Shown here piece by piece: positions 29,349 through 40,435 of a stretch of 64,000 nucleotides of DNA (the first letter of the stretch is position 1; the number at the start of each line of letters is the position of its first letter). The stretch lies in the NCBI GenBank assembly GCA_024516035.1, contig CM044961.1:31915051-31979050 (forward strand), written 5' to 3'. This DNA comes from Bactericera cockerelli (lineage: Eukaryota; Arthropoda; Insecta; Hemiptera; Triozidae). The notes below the pieces were generated by a model. It was not told the origin of the DNA and did no database searches. It was given only the letters and a program-made list of their open reading frames with translations. The position numbers were made by a program, and so were the translations under genes.

Positions 29349-30429
29349 ATAATAACAAATAGATGGAAAATGGTCTCAGAGGGTGGATATAAAAGAGATA
29401 TCAGGAGGATTAAGACAAACAAAGAAAAGCTAGAGAGAAAGGAGGGATAAGAAGGACAGAGATTGTTTATTGAATTATGATGACGTTTGAAGTCCTGTTG
29501 CGTTTTCAGGGTGAAATGTGGCCCTTCAGCTTTTCACTTACTTCTAGAGGTAGCCATGTATCCCTGACATAAGTGCGTCTTTCTATAATAGACTCTTGTA
29601 TTGTATCTACGGTAGTACTAAGTAGTATTAAGGATGCAGCATGCACCAATTATCCCTTACTTCTCTTATGAACAAGAATTCTAAAATGTCTAATTGTAAA
29701 ATTGGGAAAAAAAGGTGTTCGATTGAGTGCCGTGTTGACGCTCAATCGGCCATATTATTTTTGATACCAAGGAGTTTGCCAAAGAGTCCAAAGACTATCA
29801 AATAGAAGTTCAAATAATACTCGTCCAATACTAACTATACCTGTGTCAAAGCAGACCTAGTTTGGGGCAATGCCTTGTGCTTCAACTATTTCTAATATTC
29901 TTCGAGTTGTAAAATGGTACTTTATGATAGTTGAAAAACAAATTGTTGGCAATTTTTAATCATTGAACTCACAAGATCATATCTGTCACAGGTAGTAAAA
30001 TATTAATATCGCTATATGGTGCTGAGCTGTAACCACTTATTTCCATTCTGCATGTTTACCTACATATGCATTTATAAATTCTCGTATACCTGTGTAAATA
30101 CATATCTCCTAATGGAGATATCCATAAACGTATATAATAATATCTCCATGTTTCTTGTATACACCTATTTATAAAACTGCAGGTATACAAAATATAGATA
30201 TATACCTGAATATATCTATATTTTGTATCCATACATTCTGAGATTTCCTTTGATGTCGGCGTCGGCCATAGTATTTGCATCGGATATTGAAGCACTCGCC
30301 AGCTATTGAGGAAATATTTCCATACCGACATCAGAAGTGGGGTGAAAGGACCTTTGCACTCACTGAAACGGAAGGGTCTGCTGGAGGCTGGAGAGGAGAG
30401 ATTGGGGAGAATGTAGAGAGGTGCAGGAA
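29349..30429. other. Intergenic sequence, nothing recognised
   Basis: It has a small palindrome at about 30188-30228 (tacaaaatatagatatatac / tatatctatattttgta). No coding signal. Confidence 0.3.
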
Positions 30430-31200
30430 GGATAGGCAAAGTGAAAGAAGGAGTGAATGAGAGAGAAAGGAAAGGCATAGTGAAAATAAGAGTGAGAGAA
30501 AGAGAGAGAGAGAGAGAGAGAGACAGACAGGAAAGACATAGTGAAAGAAGCAGTAATAGAGAAAGTAAAGAAAGTCATACTAAAAGGAGAAAAGAGAGAA
30601 AAGCTTTCTTTTCAGAGAAAGGAAAGACACTGTGAAATAAGAAGAGAGATAGATGAAAGGCATAGCGAAAGAAAAAGTGAGATGGATATAAAGTAAGGTA
30701 ATAGTGATATATGGAGTAAGAGAGATAGAGAGTGAAGAAAATAGCTATAGAGAGAGGAAGGGTATACTGAAAGATAGAGTGAGAAATATAGAGAGAGAAA
30801 GGAAGGGTATATTCCAAGAAAGAGTGAAATAGCTTTAGAGAAGACAGAGAATCGGATGAAAATTCGCAGAAACGATAGCCAATTTCCGAAATGAAATCTG
30901 TGCATTCATAAGGAAAGCGTAAAAGCATTAAGAGGAGGATGAGGTAGAAGAGGTAAGTTGTAAAAAGGAAAGAGAAAAAGGATGAATGCAGTGAAAAATA
31001 TAGAAAGAGATAGTTTAAATAAGAGGAGAAAAGAAGAGAAAGAGATAGATAGAAAGGAGGGTAAAGGAATAATAGGAGAATATTTAGATATAACAGAAGA
31101 AAATGGGGAAGAGAAAGAGAAGACGAAAAGGATAAGACAACAAAGAGTGTGAAACAAAAAACACAAAAAGGAATAAAATAAGTTGGAAATGGAAAAACAT
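30430..31200. repeat. Polypurine tract (+ strand)
   Basis: gagaaagRaRagagag-type sequence with a loose unit of about 50-60 bp (aaaggcatagtgaaagaa...). Apparent Ser/Leu/Phe frames on the minus strand are low complexity. Confidence 0.6.
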
Positions 31201-31899
31201 AATGAAGGAGAGAATATAAATATTGGGAGACAACATTTTAAGGTTTCATAATATAAAAGGAGGTGTTGTGTTGTCTTCTCTGCTAGATTGAGTTAACATG
31301 GACTTAAAACAGAAAAATGAGAAGTTGAACATAAATGCTCATGAAGATTATTAGAAACATGGTAGGAAGATTGGATACAGAAAAAGACATACTGTGGAAA
31401 GCAACAGAATAAAAGGTCAACCCTGGAATGTAACCCGAGACAATATCGCCAAAGTTTGGAGAAGTCAAAAGCTCAAAAGTCGAGAAAGTTTTGAGCACAG
31501 AGTTTGTTTGGAGTTAACTTTCTTTCACCGCCATTGGTCAGCGGCACGTCCAAACGGTCTCTGATGAAGACATAGGATCTTATTTGTAGGAAACCTTGTT
31601 TTTGTAAAGTTATAACGTAGGGAAAATTCTTGTTTTGTGATTAATTTAGGTATTTCGTTAAAAATGCCGTCCTACAATAATAACCAGAATGTTAGTTTTG
31701 ACAATGTCTACCTCAGTTTCATGGTTGCTAATATAAATATGCAACCATGAATTTAAGGAGCAACCCCAGACAAAATTGAGAGGATAATGGTCAGATAATT
31801 TCCCGATTAAATCTGTCCAATAGTGACTGTGTAAATTGGCGTAACTCCCTCATTTCCTAATATCTGAATCTTCTCCCTAAAATGATCTCAGCATTCTCA
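31201..31899. other. Intergenic sequence, nothing recognised
   Basis: AT-rich; a short frame at 31304-31498 on the minus strand matches nothing I know. Confidence 0.3.
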
Positions 31900-32903
31900 T
31901 CCTATCTCATCTCTAAAATTTCCACTCTCTAACTTCACGTCCAGAACAAACTACAACCCTCCTATCCCTTATACCCTCTCTTTACATTTCTATCTTCTAC
32001 GTCCATCTCTCTCACTCTATTTTCTCTCTCTCTCTTTATTCTCTGCCTCCTTCTATGTTTTTTTTTCTTCACTCCAATTAACTCTTTTTTCCTGTTCTTG
32101 AGAGCAAAAAAAAGTATCCCCATTTTTTCACAGTTTCATGCTATGCCCTTTTTCTATAATCCCCCCCTCCCCCTCCTTTCTCTTTCTCTACCTATCCTGT
32201 TTACAAATCCCTTTTTCTTGAAACTTTAATCAAGTAAGAAAGAAGCAAAGGAGTAGCTTTTGTTTTCTGTTACATGAGAAGATGGAAGAAGAAGATGAAG
32301 AAGAAATCTGGAACTCTTTCTATCTTTCTTTCCTTATTTTTCCCTCTTTCCCTCTCATAGTTTTTTTTCTCTTTTAGTTCCTATCCCTTCATTTATTTGA
32401 CTCTCTCTCTTCACACTAGAATACTTCTTTATTTTGCTCTTTTTCACACCAACTTACCTCTTTCTTCCTCTATCCTTTGACTTTACCTTCTTTTTCCCTC
32501 TCTCTCTCTGACTCTATCAAAGATTTTTCTTCAGTTCCTAACCCTTTCTTTCTTTCTATCTCTCTCTTCTTACAAGTCTCTCTTTAGAACTTACTTCTTT
32601 CTATTACTCTTTTTCACACTTTTCTCATTCTCCTTCTATCCTTTGACTTTAACTATTTTCCTCCTTACATCTCCAAATTTTATTATACATATACTCTGAA
32701 ACCTATCTTTCCCTTCCATTCTCTTTCACCCTCTCTTTCTCTCTCTCAGATACCTCTGTGCTTTCTCTATACCTCTGCGTCTTCTATATTTAGCTTCCCC
32801 TTTGTTTTGTCCATGTTTACTTTTTTGTTCAATTTCAATATCCACTGTCTCTCTTTCCTTCATCCTTCCCTAATCTTTTCTACCTTCTCTCTCTCTTTCT
32901 ATT

Positions 32904-32939
<36 letters not shown>

Positions 32940-33560
32940 CGTATCTCTCTCTCTCTCCTAGTCTTTTCCTTTTTTCTCATATCTTTCACTCTCTCTTCCT
33001 ACCCTTTCTTTTTTGCCCATATCTCTCTTTCTTTCTTTATCCTTTATTTTGCTCATATCTCTCTCTCTCCCTCTCGCTCTCCCTATTTTTTCCTCTTTTC
33101 CCACATTTCTGTCTCTCTCTTTCCTTGTGCTTTTCATCTTTGCCCATATCTTTCTTTGTTTCTTTCTTTTTGCCCATATCTCTCTCTTTCTCTCTCTCCC
33201 CGCTTCCTCATCTCCCACTCTCTTTTGATACAAAAATTCTTTCGCAACGAGTGAAAACTTTGCATCATTTGTCTTCTTTTTTCTCTCTCTCCCTCTCTCT
33301 TTCAAACATCTACTTCCTTGCTTCAATTCTGTTTCAATCCCTCTCAATCCTCATGTTGTCCCTTTTTCATTATTCTTCTCTCTCTCTCTATCTCTCCCCC
33401 CCCCTCTCTCTCTTTTTCTCTTCTTATTTCACCGTATCTCTATTTCTTTCTTACTTTAGCCTCCTCCCATTATTCTTGTCCTCTTTATGTCGCTTTTCCT
33501 CTCTCACTCTCTCTCTCCCTCTCTCTTTTTCTCTTTCTCTGTCTCTATTTATTTTATAAT
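31900..33560. repeat. Polypyrimidine tract (+ strand), 1.6 kb
   Basis: Continuous CT/TTC-rich sequence with (CT)n at 32909-32935 and repeated 'cccatatctctctct' blocks near 33000-33200. It opens long Ser/Leu/Phe frames (for example 32807-33559) that have no gene-like composition. It is opposite in strand bias to 30430-31200. Confidence 0.65.
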
Positions 33561-33574
33561 AATACTCTGTAGTG

Positions 33575-33757
33575 GAAAGAAAACCAAAAGGCGAGGTTAA
33601 AGCTTAAATCATTTTCAACCTTCTAACTTTCAGATTCTTATTATTATGTGGTCATATACTCAAATAAATGAGAAGAAATGCATGCATTCGATTCGATTCG
33701 AATCTACTCTACCTGGATTAACAAACTAGTGCCTTACCCACTTGACTACCAATGCAT
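33575..33757 (-). repeat. SINE-C copy (inverted)
   Basis: gattcttattattatgtggt...ctggattaacaaactagtgc...acttgactaccaatgca: head and body both recognisable on the minus strand. Confidence 0.6.
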
Positions 33758-34779
33758 GGTATTTTGTAGAGAAAGATGCACGGTAGAGAAAGGTGTATCT
33801 TTCTCTCTCAGTCCTCTTCTTTTTTTTACTTAATCTTTTCCACTTTTTTACTTCCTTTTATTTTATCTTATTTTATTGTCTTGTCTTCAAATTTTTGTGG
33901 CTATTCTTTTTCAGTCTTTTTCAAAAAATTAGCAAAAATATTGAGAAAAATTCGCATCGTCCTCAAAAGAACAATGAAATTATTCGTGGTCGCACCTGTA
34001 ATCCAAAGGGACCCACTACAAAAATAATAATGTGTTATTATTATTTTTTTAAATTATTCCGAGCACCTTGATATAAATGAATTATTTGTACAGTTGCCAC
34101 TTTTTTTTCTTTTGAGCGCTTTAACCTTGTCCTTAGGCTATTTTTTTATTTATTATTTTTAATCCATCTCTGCAATTAACGAAATATAATTTATAGATAA
34201 ATTTATGATACCTAACTCAATGATACAATATTATTATGCTGAAGATATGAATAAGAAAAATACGAAAAAGACTACCAGAATAATATTTTGATATTCAAAT
34301 ATATTAATGAAATTAATTAAGAAAAAGTAATAAAATAACAATTCACAAATAATTTTCTACTGACAAGAAGTTTTTTTACAAGAGGATGGTTAAAAAAAAA
34401 CAACAAGATGATGGTTTTTGAAAATTTAAATAATTTTCTTACTAATGATCTGGAGTAATTTTAAAATCTAAACAGGCTACAGAGATCATCATTCTTCTCA
34501 TTAAAAACAAATATTTTTTTTTTTTTTCAAATATTTAAATTTCAGATTTTATATTACAATAATCTGTAATCTACATAGGCAATGCGTCTTTCTACTTTTA
34601 AATTATTTTAATACCTGTGATTATATTGTTATTAAAAAAAAGGTTTCTTTCTTAATTGAGGTAATAACAGGAGAATATGGGTTTATGTCTACCGAAATAA
34701 AATGTTTCCAGAAAGGTCTTTCAATCAATATTGAGCACTGAGATCTTTGGATGTTTTAACTCTTGCAAACTGATGACCT
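33758..34779. other. AT-rich intergenic sequence, nothing recognised
   Basis: No gene, RNA or recurring repeat noticed. Confidence 0.3.
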
Positions 34780-35560
34780 TTAAATAAAGAGAGAGAGAGA
34801 TGGAAAGAGAGAGATAAAGATGGAGGGAGAGATGGAGAGAGAGAACAGAGGGAGGTAAAGTAAAGTAGTTGCCATTAATGGGGTAAACGACAGAAATGAG
34901 CAAAGAAGAAAAAAAAAAAAAACAATTAAAAGGGAGGAGAAAAAGAAGACGGTGAGAAGATTTGAGGATAGTATCACGAAAGAATAGAAGGATTTGAGAG
35001 AGAAGGAAAAGGAAGAGAGAAATAGTGAGGGAAAAAGAGGAGAGGAAGTGGCAGAGAATGCCTTAGGCATTAACTTCGCCGCGGATTACAAAACAATTGT
35101 AATTAAAAATTAATATTGATCTTTATTTTTTTTTTGTACATACTTCTAAGTTTTTTTTTCAATTTATTGTTATTAATTTCTGTTGATGATTGTTTTGTAA
35201 AAAAAAAAGTGTAAATAAATAAAAGAAGAGAGAGAGAGAGAAAGAAGATCAGGAGAAGAAGAGAGAGAGTGAAGGAAAAGGAGGAGAGGAAGAGAGAGAG
35301 AGAAGGAAAATCAGGAGAAGAAGAGAGGGAGATAATAAAAAAGAGGAGAGGAAGAGATAGAGATAAGAAAAAAGAGGAGAGGAAGAGAGAGTGAAGGGAA
35401 AGGAGGAGAGGAAAAGAGAGATAGAGAACAAAAGGAGGTGAGGAAGAAAGAGAGAAGTGGTACAAGAATAACAAGAGTAGAGGAGAGAATGTTGAAGGAT
35501 GCGAAAGGACGGGAAAGGTTAGAGGAAAGGACATTAAAAGGAAATAAAAACAAACACTTA
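34780..35560. repeat. Polypurine tract interrupted by a retroelement tail
   Basis: gagaga/gaggaga repeats at 34785-35050 and 35225-35530. Between them 35045-35225 is a family-G-related tail (gtggcagagaatgcc-ttaggcattaacttcg...gtgtaaataaataaaag). Confidence 0.55.
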
Positions 35561-36344
35561 AAAACTAAATTTAAAATTCCAACTCACCTTTCTTTACCAC
35601 TGGGATGTGGTTCTTGTGAATTCTCCTTGTGTCTTCTCTTCTCCCTCTGAACCCCTACTACTTCCCTCTTCTGTCCCTCTAAACTCCTACTTCCCTCTTC
35701 TCTACCTGTAAACTCCTAAAATATCTTCCTTCTCTCCATCAAAATTAATCTAAAGATAGGCTAAGCTTATAGAAGATGTTTTTTATGGAATATTTTCTGG
35801 TATCCAATAATCAAAAGTATTCAATTCAATTCAATTGAATTCTTCCTGTAAACTACTCCAAGGTATATCTATCTCTCTTTTCTTCCTGCAAATTCCTGGT
35901 AGGTATATAACTCTTTTTTCCTGTAAACTCCTACCAGGTTTATCAAACAAGATATCTACAAAAAAAGCTATTTTTAAAAAGCTTAAAAACCTTACAAAAG
36001 TTGGTACAAAACGTGGAAAAAAATATAGAGAAATTTATTCTCTTACCAGTTCATTCACAGTAAAAAAACAGTAGAACAATATGCTGACCTGAATTAGATA
36101 ATATTGACCGTTGAAAATTTTACAAGTCATGTGCAAATTTCCAGGGTATAGGTCAAAAGCTCTGGAGGTGAAGGGTTAAATAGAAATGAAGAATTTGGGA
36201 AAGGTGTACCAAGTGAAAATGTTTTTTTGGAAAAAGCCTTTGAGAATTTTAAATTTGTTCCCAAGTTGCACCAGGGCCTTTCAGTGGCGGCTTTTCAATT
36301 TATTAGAATAATAAATGATTTACCTACCATAGTAATAATATTGA
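35561..36344. other. Intergenic sequence with a short direct repeat
   Basis: 'cctgtaaactcctacYagg' and relatives recur four times between 35700 and 35940 (ttcctgtaaactactccaag, cctgcaaattcctggtaggt and so on). No gene. Confidence 0.35.
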
Positions 36345-36780
36345 GTCCGGCCCTACCCAGGCTGGGTGAGGTTAATGTGGGTAGCTGGTACGATTATTAT
36401 CAGTATATACATTTGCCAGCCTCCGTGGCGTAACGGTTGTGACTACTGCCCGTGATCCAGAGATCCTGAGTTCGATCCCCGGTCGGAGCAGACTTTTCAC
36501 ACAGAAAATTCTGTTCCCTCCGTACATGTAAGGCTGGCATTTCCGGCCCTACCCAGGCTAGGTGAAGTTAATGTGGGTAGCTGATACGATTTCTAGCGAA
36601 TGGAGGGTAAAACCCCCGTCCTACTTCAGGATGTTTAATCAAATGGAATCGTTGGCGTTAGGAAGGGCATCCAGCCGTAAAAAATGTGCCTAAACCAATC
36701 AACCTCAACTATGAGGGTGAACAACGTCGACCCTGCCCAAGCAGGATAAGACAGAGTAAAAGAAGAAGAAAAGAAGAAGA
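36345..36780 (+). repeat. SINE-D copy plus a preceding SINE-D fragment
   Basis: 36345-36393 is a central-domain fragment (ggccctacccaggctgggtg, gttaatgtgggtagctggta). 36415-36780 is a complete copy from gccagcctccgtggcgtaac to gataagacagagtaaaagaa. Confidence 0.7.
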
Positions 36781-36937
36781 ATTATTTAGTTGTTTTGATG
36801 ACTTTATCGTGTGGTCTTTTTCTCAAGTATCGAAGAGGAATTTCATGCTTTGCTCGGAATTCTAGCCAAAGGATCCCTGATGTATGAGAAGCGGGATAAG
36901 ACAGAGTAAAAGAAGAAGAAGTAATTATATTGAGTCC

Positions 36938-37080
36938 CACCTCAGTAGCTTCATCGATAAGGCGGCGGACTTGTAACTTGGAGGTCCGTTGGTTCAGTCT
37001 TGGTTTCAGTATAGATTTAGTAAATCGAATTTGTATAGTTGTGTCATCACGAAAGTGATTAATGCAATAATGATATTTAA
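36938..37080 (+). repeat. SINE-A copy beside the mariner
   Basis: cacctcagtagcttcatcga...acttgtaacttggaggtc...gtttcagtatagatttagta...attaatgcaataatgat. Confidence 0.7.
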
Positions 37081-37105
37081 TATATTGAGATTTCAGTACT
37101 TCAAG

Positions 37106-38365
37106 AAGTACCCGTGTTTGAAAAAAGAGTGCGAGATACTTACATTTTTGGGTTCTATTTTTCAACGTAGTCTCCTTTCAAGGCTACACACTTCTTCCAG
37201 CGATCCTGCCACTTTTTTAGCCCTTCCAAAAAGTAGCTCCCTTCGAACTCCTCAAAATAGCCCTTTGTCTGGCTTATGACGTCATCATTTGAGCTGAACC
37301 TCTTTCCACCGAGCCAAACTTTCAAGTTAGGAAACAAAAAATAATCGCAGGGGGCTAGGTCAGGTGAGTAAGGTGGGTGTGGCAATAATTCGTATCCAAG
37401 TTGATGGATTTTAGCAGCAACAATTCCAGATGAGTGAGCTGGTGCATTGTCATGGTGAAACAAGACTTTCTTTCTCGCCAAATGGGGGCGTGTCTCCTTC
37501 AATTTTGCATCAAATCGTGTCAATAACTCACTATAATATGCAGCAGTTGTTTTTCTTTTTTCCAAGAAGTCAATAAGAATAATTCCCTTTGCATCCCAAA
37601 AAACGGTAGCCATGACTTTTCCGGCCGATTGGACCGATTTCGCCTTCTTTGGGGCAGATTCTCCAACCAAAGTCCATTCTTTTGACTGCTGTTTGGTTTC
37701 TGGGGTATAGTGATGTATCCAGGTTTCATCAACGGTCACAACTCGACGCAAAAAATCATCTGGATTGCGATTGAAGAGTTCTAAACTAGCCTTTGAACAA
37801 TTCAGCCGAATTCGTTTGTTGTCAATTGTGAGCAATCGCGGCACCCATCGCGCCGATAGTTCTCTCATGCCCAGCTTATCATGAAGGATTTTAAAAACAG
37901 TTCCATATGAAATGCCCACACTCTCAGCTACTTCACGCACTTTTGTTCGGCGATCTTTGAGAATCATATCATGCACTTTTTCCACGACTTCCTTGGTACA
38001 CACGTCTTCTGGGCGTCCTGGGCGGTCCTCGTCAAAAATGCTTGTGCGCCCTCGTTTAAATTCATTAAACCAAAAGCGAACAGTGGTCATAGAAGGTGAA
38101 GAGCTCCCGTACACAGCATCTAACTTTAATTTTATCTCATCACATTTTTTCCCGTCCAAAAAAAGGAATCGAATAACTGCTCGGTACTGTTCTTTTTCCA
38201 TATCACTCAACTATACGCAACACAACAACTTCAAGTGACCGATAAATGAAAACTAAGAGAGTAATCAGTTTCAAACTTTGGATGTGGTCATTTGAGATGT
38301 CGTTCCATCAACAAGTATCAACAAGTTTCACCAATGATGTAACATGTCCCTAAACACGGGTACTT
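37106..38365 (-). mobile_element. Mariner transposon, about 1.26 kb
   Basis: The ends aagtacccgtgttt (37106-37119) and aaacacgggtactt (about 38352-38365) are a perfect 14-bp inverted repeat. TA follows on the right (tactTA); the left flank reads 'caag', so a TA duplication is not clear there. One intact transposase gene fills the element. Confidence 0.85.
37155..38210 (-). CDS. Mariner transposase, intact 351-aa reading frame
   Basis: Cut-and-paste transposase of the Tc1/mariner superfamily, DD34D type. The N-terminal helix-turn-helix region (residues 5-110: EKEQYRAVIRFLFLDGKK, TVRFWFNEFKRGRTS, DEDRPGRP) binds the ends. WVPR is at 122-125. The catalytic triad is D161 (VTVDETWIHHY), D254 (FHHDNAPAHS) and D289 (YSPDLAPCDYFLFP), with exactly 34 residues between the last two. 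Length matches known mariners (about 345-350). No stop or frameshift is seen, and SETMAR-like spacing is kept throughout. The gene lies alone between its inverted repeats, 10 kb downstream of ALP, on the opposite strand. Confidence 0.95.
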   Translation of the reverse strand: MSDMEKEQYRAVIRFLFLDGKKCDEIKLKLDAVYGSSSPSMTTVRFWFNEFKRGRTSIFDEDRPGRPEDVCTKEVVEKVHDMILKDRRTKVREVAESVGISYGTVFKILHDKLGMRELSARWVPRLLTIDNKRIRLNCSKASLELFNRNPDDFLRRVVTVDETWIHHYTPETKQQSKEWTLVGESAPKKAKSVQSAGKVMATVFWDAKGIILIDFLEKRKTTAAYYSELLTRFDAKLKETRPHLARKKVLFHHDNAPAHSSGIVAAKIHQLGYELLPHPPYSPDLAPCDYFLFPNLKVWLGGKRFSSNDDVISQTKGYFEEFEGSYFLEGLKKWQDRWKKCVALKGDYVEK

Positions 38366-38381
38366 ATTGATCTACCTACGT

Positions 38382-38555
38382 AAATGAAAACATTTTCTAC
38401 CACCTCATTTTCAGAGTTGTATTATTATGTGGTCATATACTCAAATGAATGAGGGAAAATTTATGCATTGGGTGCGGTTCGAACCAACGGATCCCTACGC
38501 TACTTACATTACCAGACAAGAGACAAGCGTCTTGACCACAACGAGCACCAGTGGC
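38382..38555 (-). repeat. SINE-C copy (inverted), next to the mariner
   Basis: cattttctaccacctcattt...tgtggtcatatactcaaatg...ggttcgaaccaacggatccc. The head end is near 38550. Confidence 0.65.
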
Positions 38556-39034
38556 ACGCTCAGACCCACCATTCATTAAAGGGTTAATTCATGAGCAAAC
38601 GGCATAAAAACACATCACAACTCCCCTTTTAACACATTAAAAGTTACTTTAAACTTTAATTTCCAAGAAAGTAAAGGTCTTGAGTAGGTGTGGAGTCAAG
38701 GGGTCAAGGGTTAAGGAGGGTGTTGCTCAAAAGGAGAGGGGAAAGTAAAGGATTACAGTGAAGGGCGTAGGACAGGGAGGGGGGGGGGAGGGGGGGGGGC
38801 GAAGGTGGGCTGATGATGAAACATGGGTTAATTATTTACGACTGGAAATTTTTGAACTTGCGAAGCCCAAGAGTCCCGACTGATTTGACTAATGGCGTCT
38901 TTGCAAAGTGCCCTGGGATGAATAAAGTATGAGTTGCCAAAGGTGGGAATATTTTCGCTCCCGGGGGCGGAATCGTGTTTTTTGTTAACTCGATTAGTCC
39001 CCACGCCGCCGCTTCGACGTTGCAAAGGTGATTT
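38556..39034. other. Intergenic sequence with G-runs
   Basis: 38779-38799 has two runs of nine or more G separated by a few bases, capable of forming a G-quadruplex. No gene. Confidence 0.4.
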
Positions 39035-39285
39035 GTGCACTGGTAGTCAAGTGGTTAACGCGCTAGTCTGGTAATCCAGGTAGCGTAGGGATCCAGTGGT
39101 TCGCATCTTACCCAGTGCACGATTTTTTCCCCCATTCATTTGAGTTTCTGACCGCATAATAATAAGACTCTGAGGGTTAGGTTTTAGAAAATGCTTTGAG
39201 CATTAAAGAAAGTGGTAGAATTGATGAGTCATTGCTCCACTGTCGGGCTACCATCGTTAACGATGACGCCTCCCTATGATGATGA
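39035..39285 (+). repeat. SINE-C copy fused to an inverted family F fragment
   Basis: SINE-C 39035-39203 (gtgcactggtagtcaagtgg...gagggttaggttttag) passes straight into inverted family F (agtggtagaattgatgagtc...atcgttaacgatgacgcc). Confidence 0.65.
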
Positions 39286-39482
39286 TAATCCGTTTGTATT
39301 ACGCCCCTAAAATAATGACAAAAGAAAGATTTTGGCATGAATTTATTTCAAGTCAATTGGTGATTTGGTCCAGTCGTTTCGGAGTTGGTTGAGATCATGT
39401 AAAGTACGGACATGAGGCTAGTTAGGTTTTTTTTTTTTTTTTTTTTAACAATTAGGAAATCGATAATTAGAATAACCGAGCG

Positions 39483-39805
39483 CAAGAATTGCTCAGTGGT
39501 TAAGCACCGGCTTGCCATGCGGAAGATCCCTGGTTTGATCCCCCGCGCTGACAAAAATGTGTATTCAACATTTGGTTACAGTTGTTTGTAAGGAATACCT
39601 TCCGGTGCGCTCGTGTTGACCCAGCACCTAAATGGGAAGTATTGTGTCACTTCTCACCCATCATAGAGTGGGTAATTGGGCATACTACGGGATGGGTAGG
39701 CTACAATACAGACCACAAGCGTCTGCAGTAGCTCCTGTTTCATGGCTACGAAATAAAAAAGGCTGTGAAACACGCATCTTAAAAAAAAAAAAAAAAAAAA
39801 AAACT
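39483..39805 (+). repeat. SINE-L copy
   Basis: tRNA-like head gcgcaagaattgctcagtgg...ggtttgatccc. The body ggaataccttccggtgcgct...gtgttgacccagcacc...tggctacgaaataaaaaagg ends in a 23-nt A run (39780-39802). The inverted relative is at 14439-14740. Confidence 0.6.
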
Positions 39806-39949
39806 GTGTGCATCCAGACAGGCAAAATACAGGTAGGTATTAAAATATCCAGCTGTCGAAATTGGGTGAGCAACATTGAGGTTTAATGAATTATACGACA
39901 GAATTTTGAAAATTTTCGAGTCACATACAGGGTGTATAAAAATGGAGAT

Positions 39950-40435
39950 ACTCGTACCTAGTAGAGTAAGATAACAAATTGATGTGAGGAGAATACTTGA
40001 AAAGACGATGTTGAGAAAAAAGATGTGTAAAAAGAGAAGTAAGAGTAAGATAATGAAGAGTAAGAGAATGAAGAATAAATAGAGGAAGTGAGAGAGAGAG
40101 AGAGACGAAAAGAAAAGGAGAGAGATAAATAATAAGGAAGAGAGAGAGAGATAAAGAGAAAGAGTAGGAGAGAGAAAGAGAAAAAGGAGGAGGAGAGAGA
40201 GGGAGAGAAAGAGTAGGAGAGAGAGAAAGAAGAGGAGGGGAGAGATAAAGAAAAAGAGGAGGAGAGAAAGAGGAGAGAGAGAAAAAAGAGGAGAGGGAGA
40301 TAAAGATGAGGAGAGAAAGAGAGAGAGAGGGAGAGAAAGAGTATGAGAGAGAGAAAGAGGAGGAGGAGGAGAGAGATAAAGAGGAGAAGAGAGGGAAAGA
40401 AGCAAGGAGACAAATTTTGTGGTAGTCAAGCATTC
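39950..40435. repeat. Polypurine tract (+ strand)
   Basis: gagagaRag/aggagga repeats with a loose unit of about 50 bp. All long minus-strand Ser/Leu frames here are low complexity. Confidence 0.65.

Noticed and set aside
32807..33559. 250-residue open frame
   Set aside because: Composed almost only of Ser, Leu, Phe and Pro from CT-rich sequence; same composition in all three frames, no motif, no splice context.
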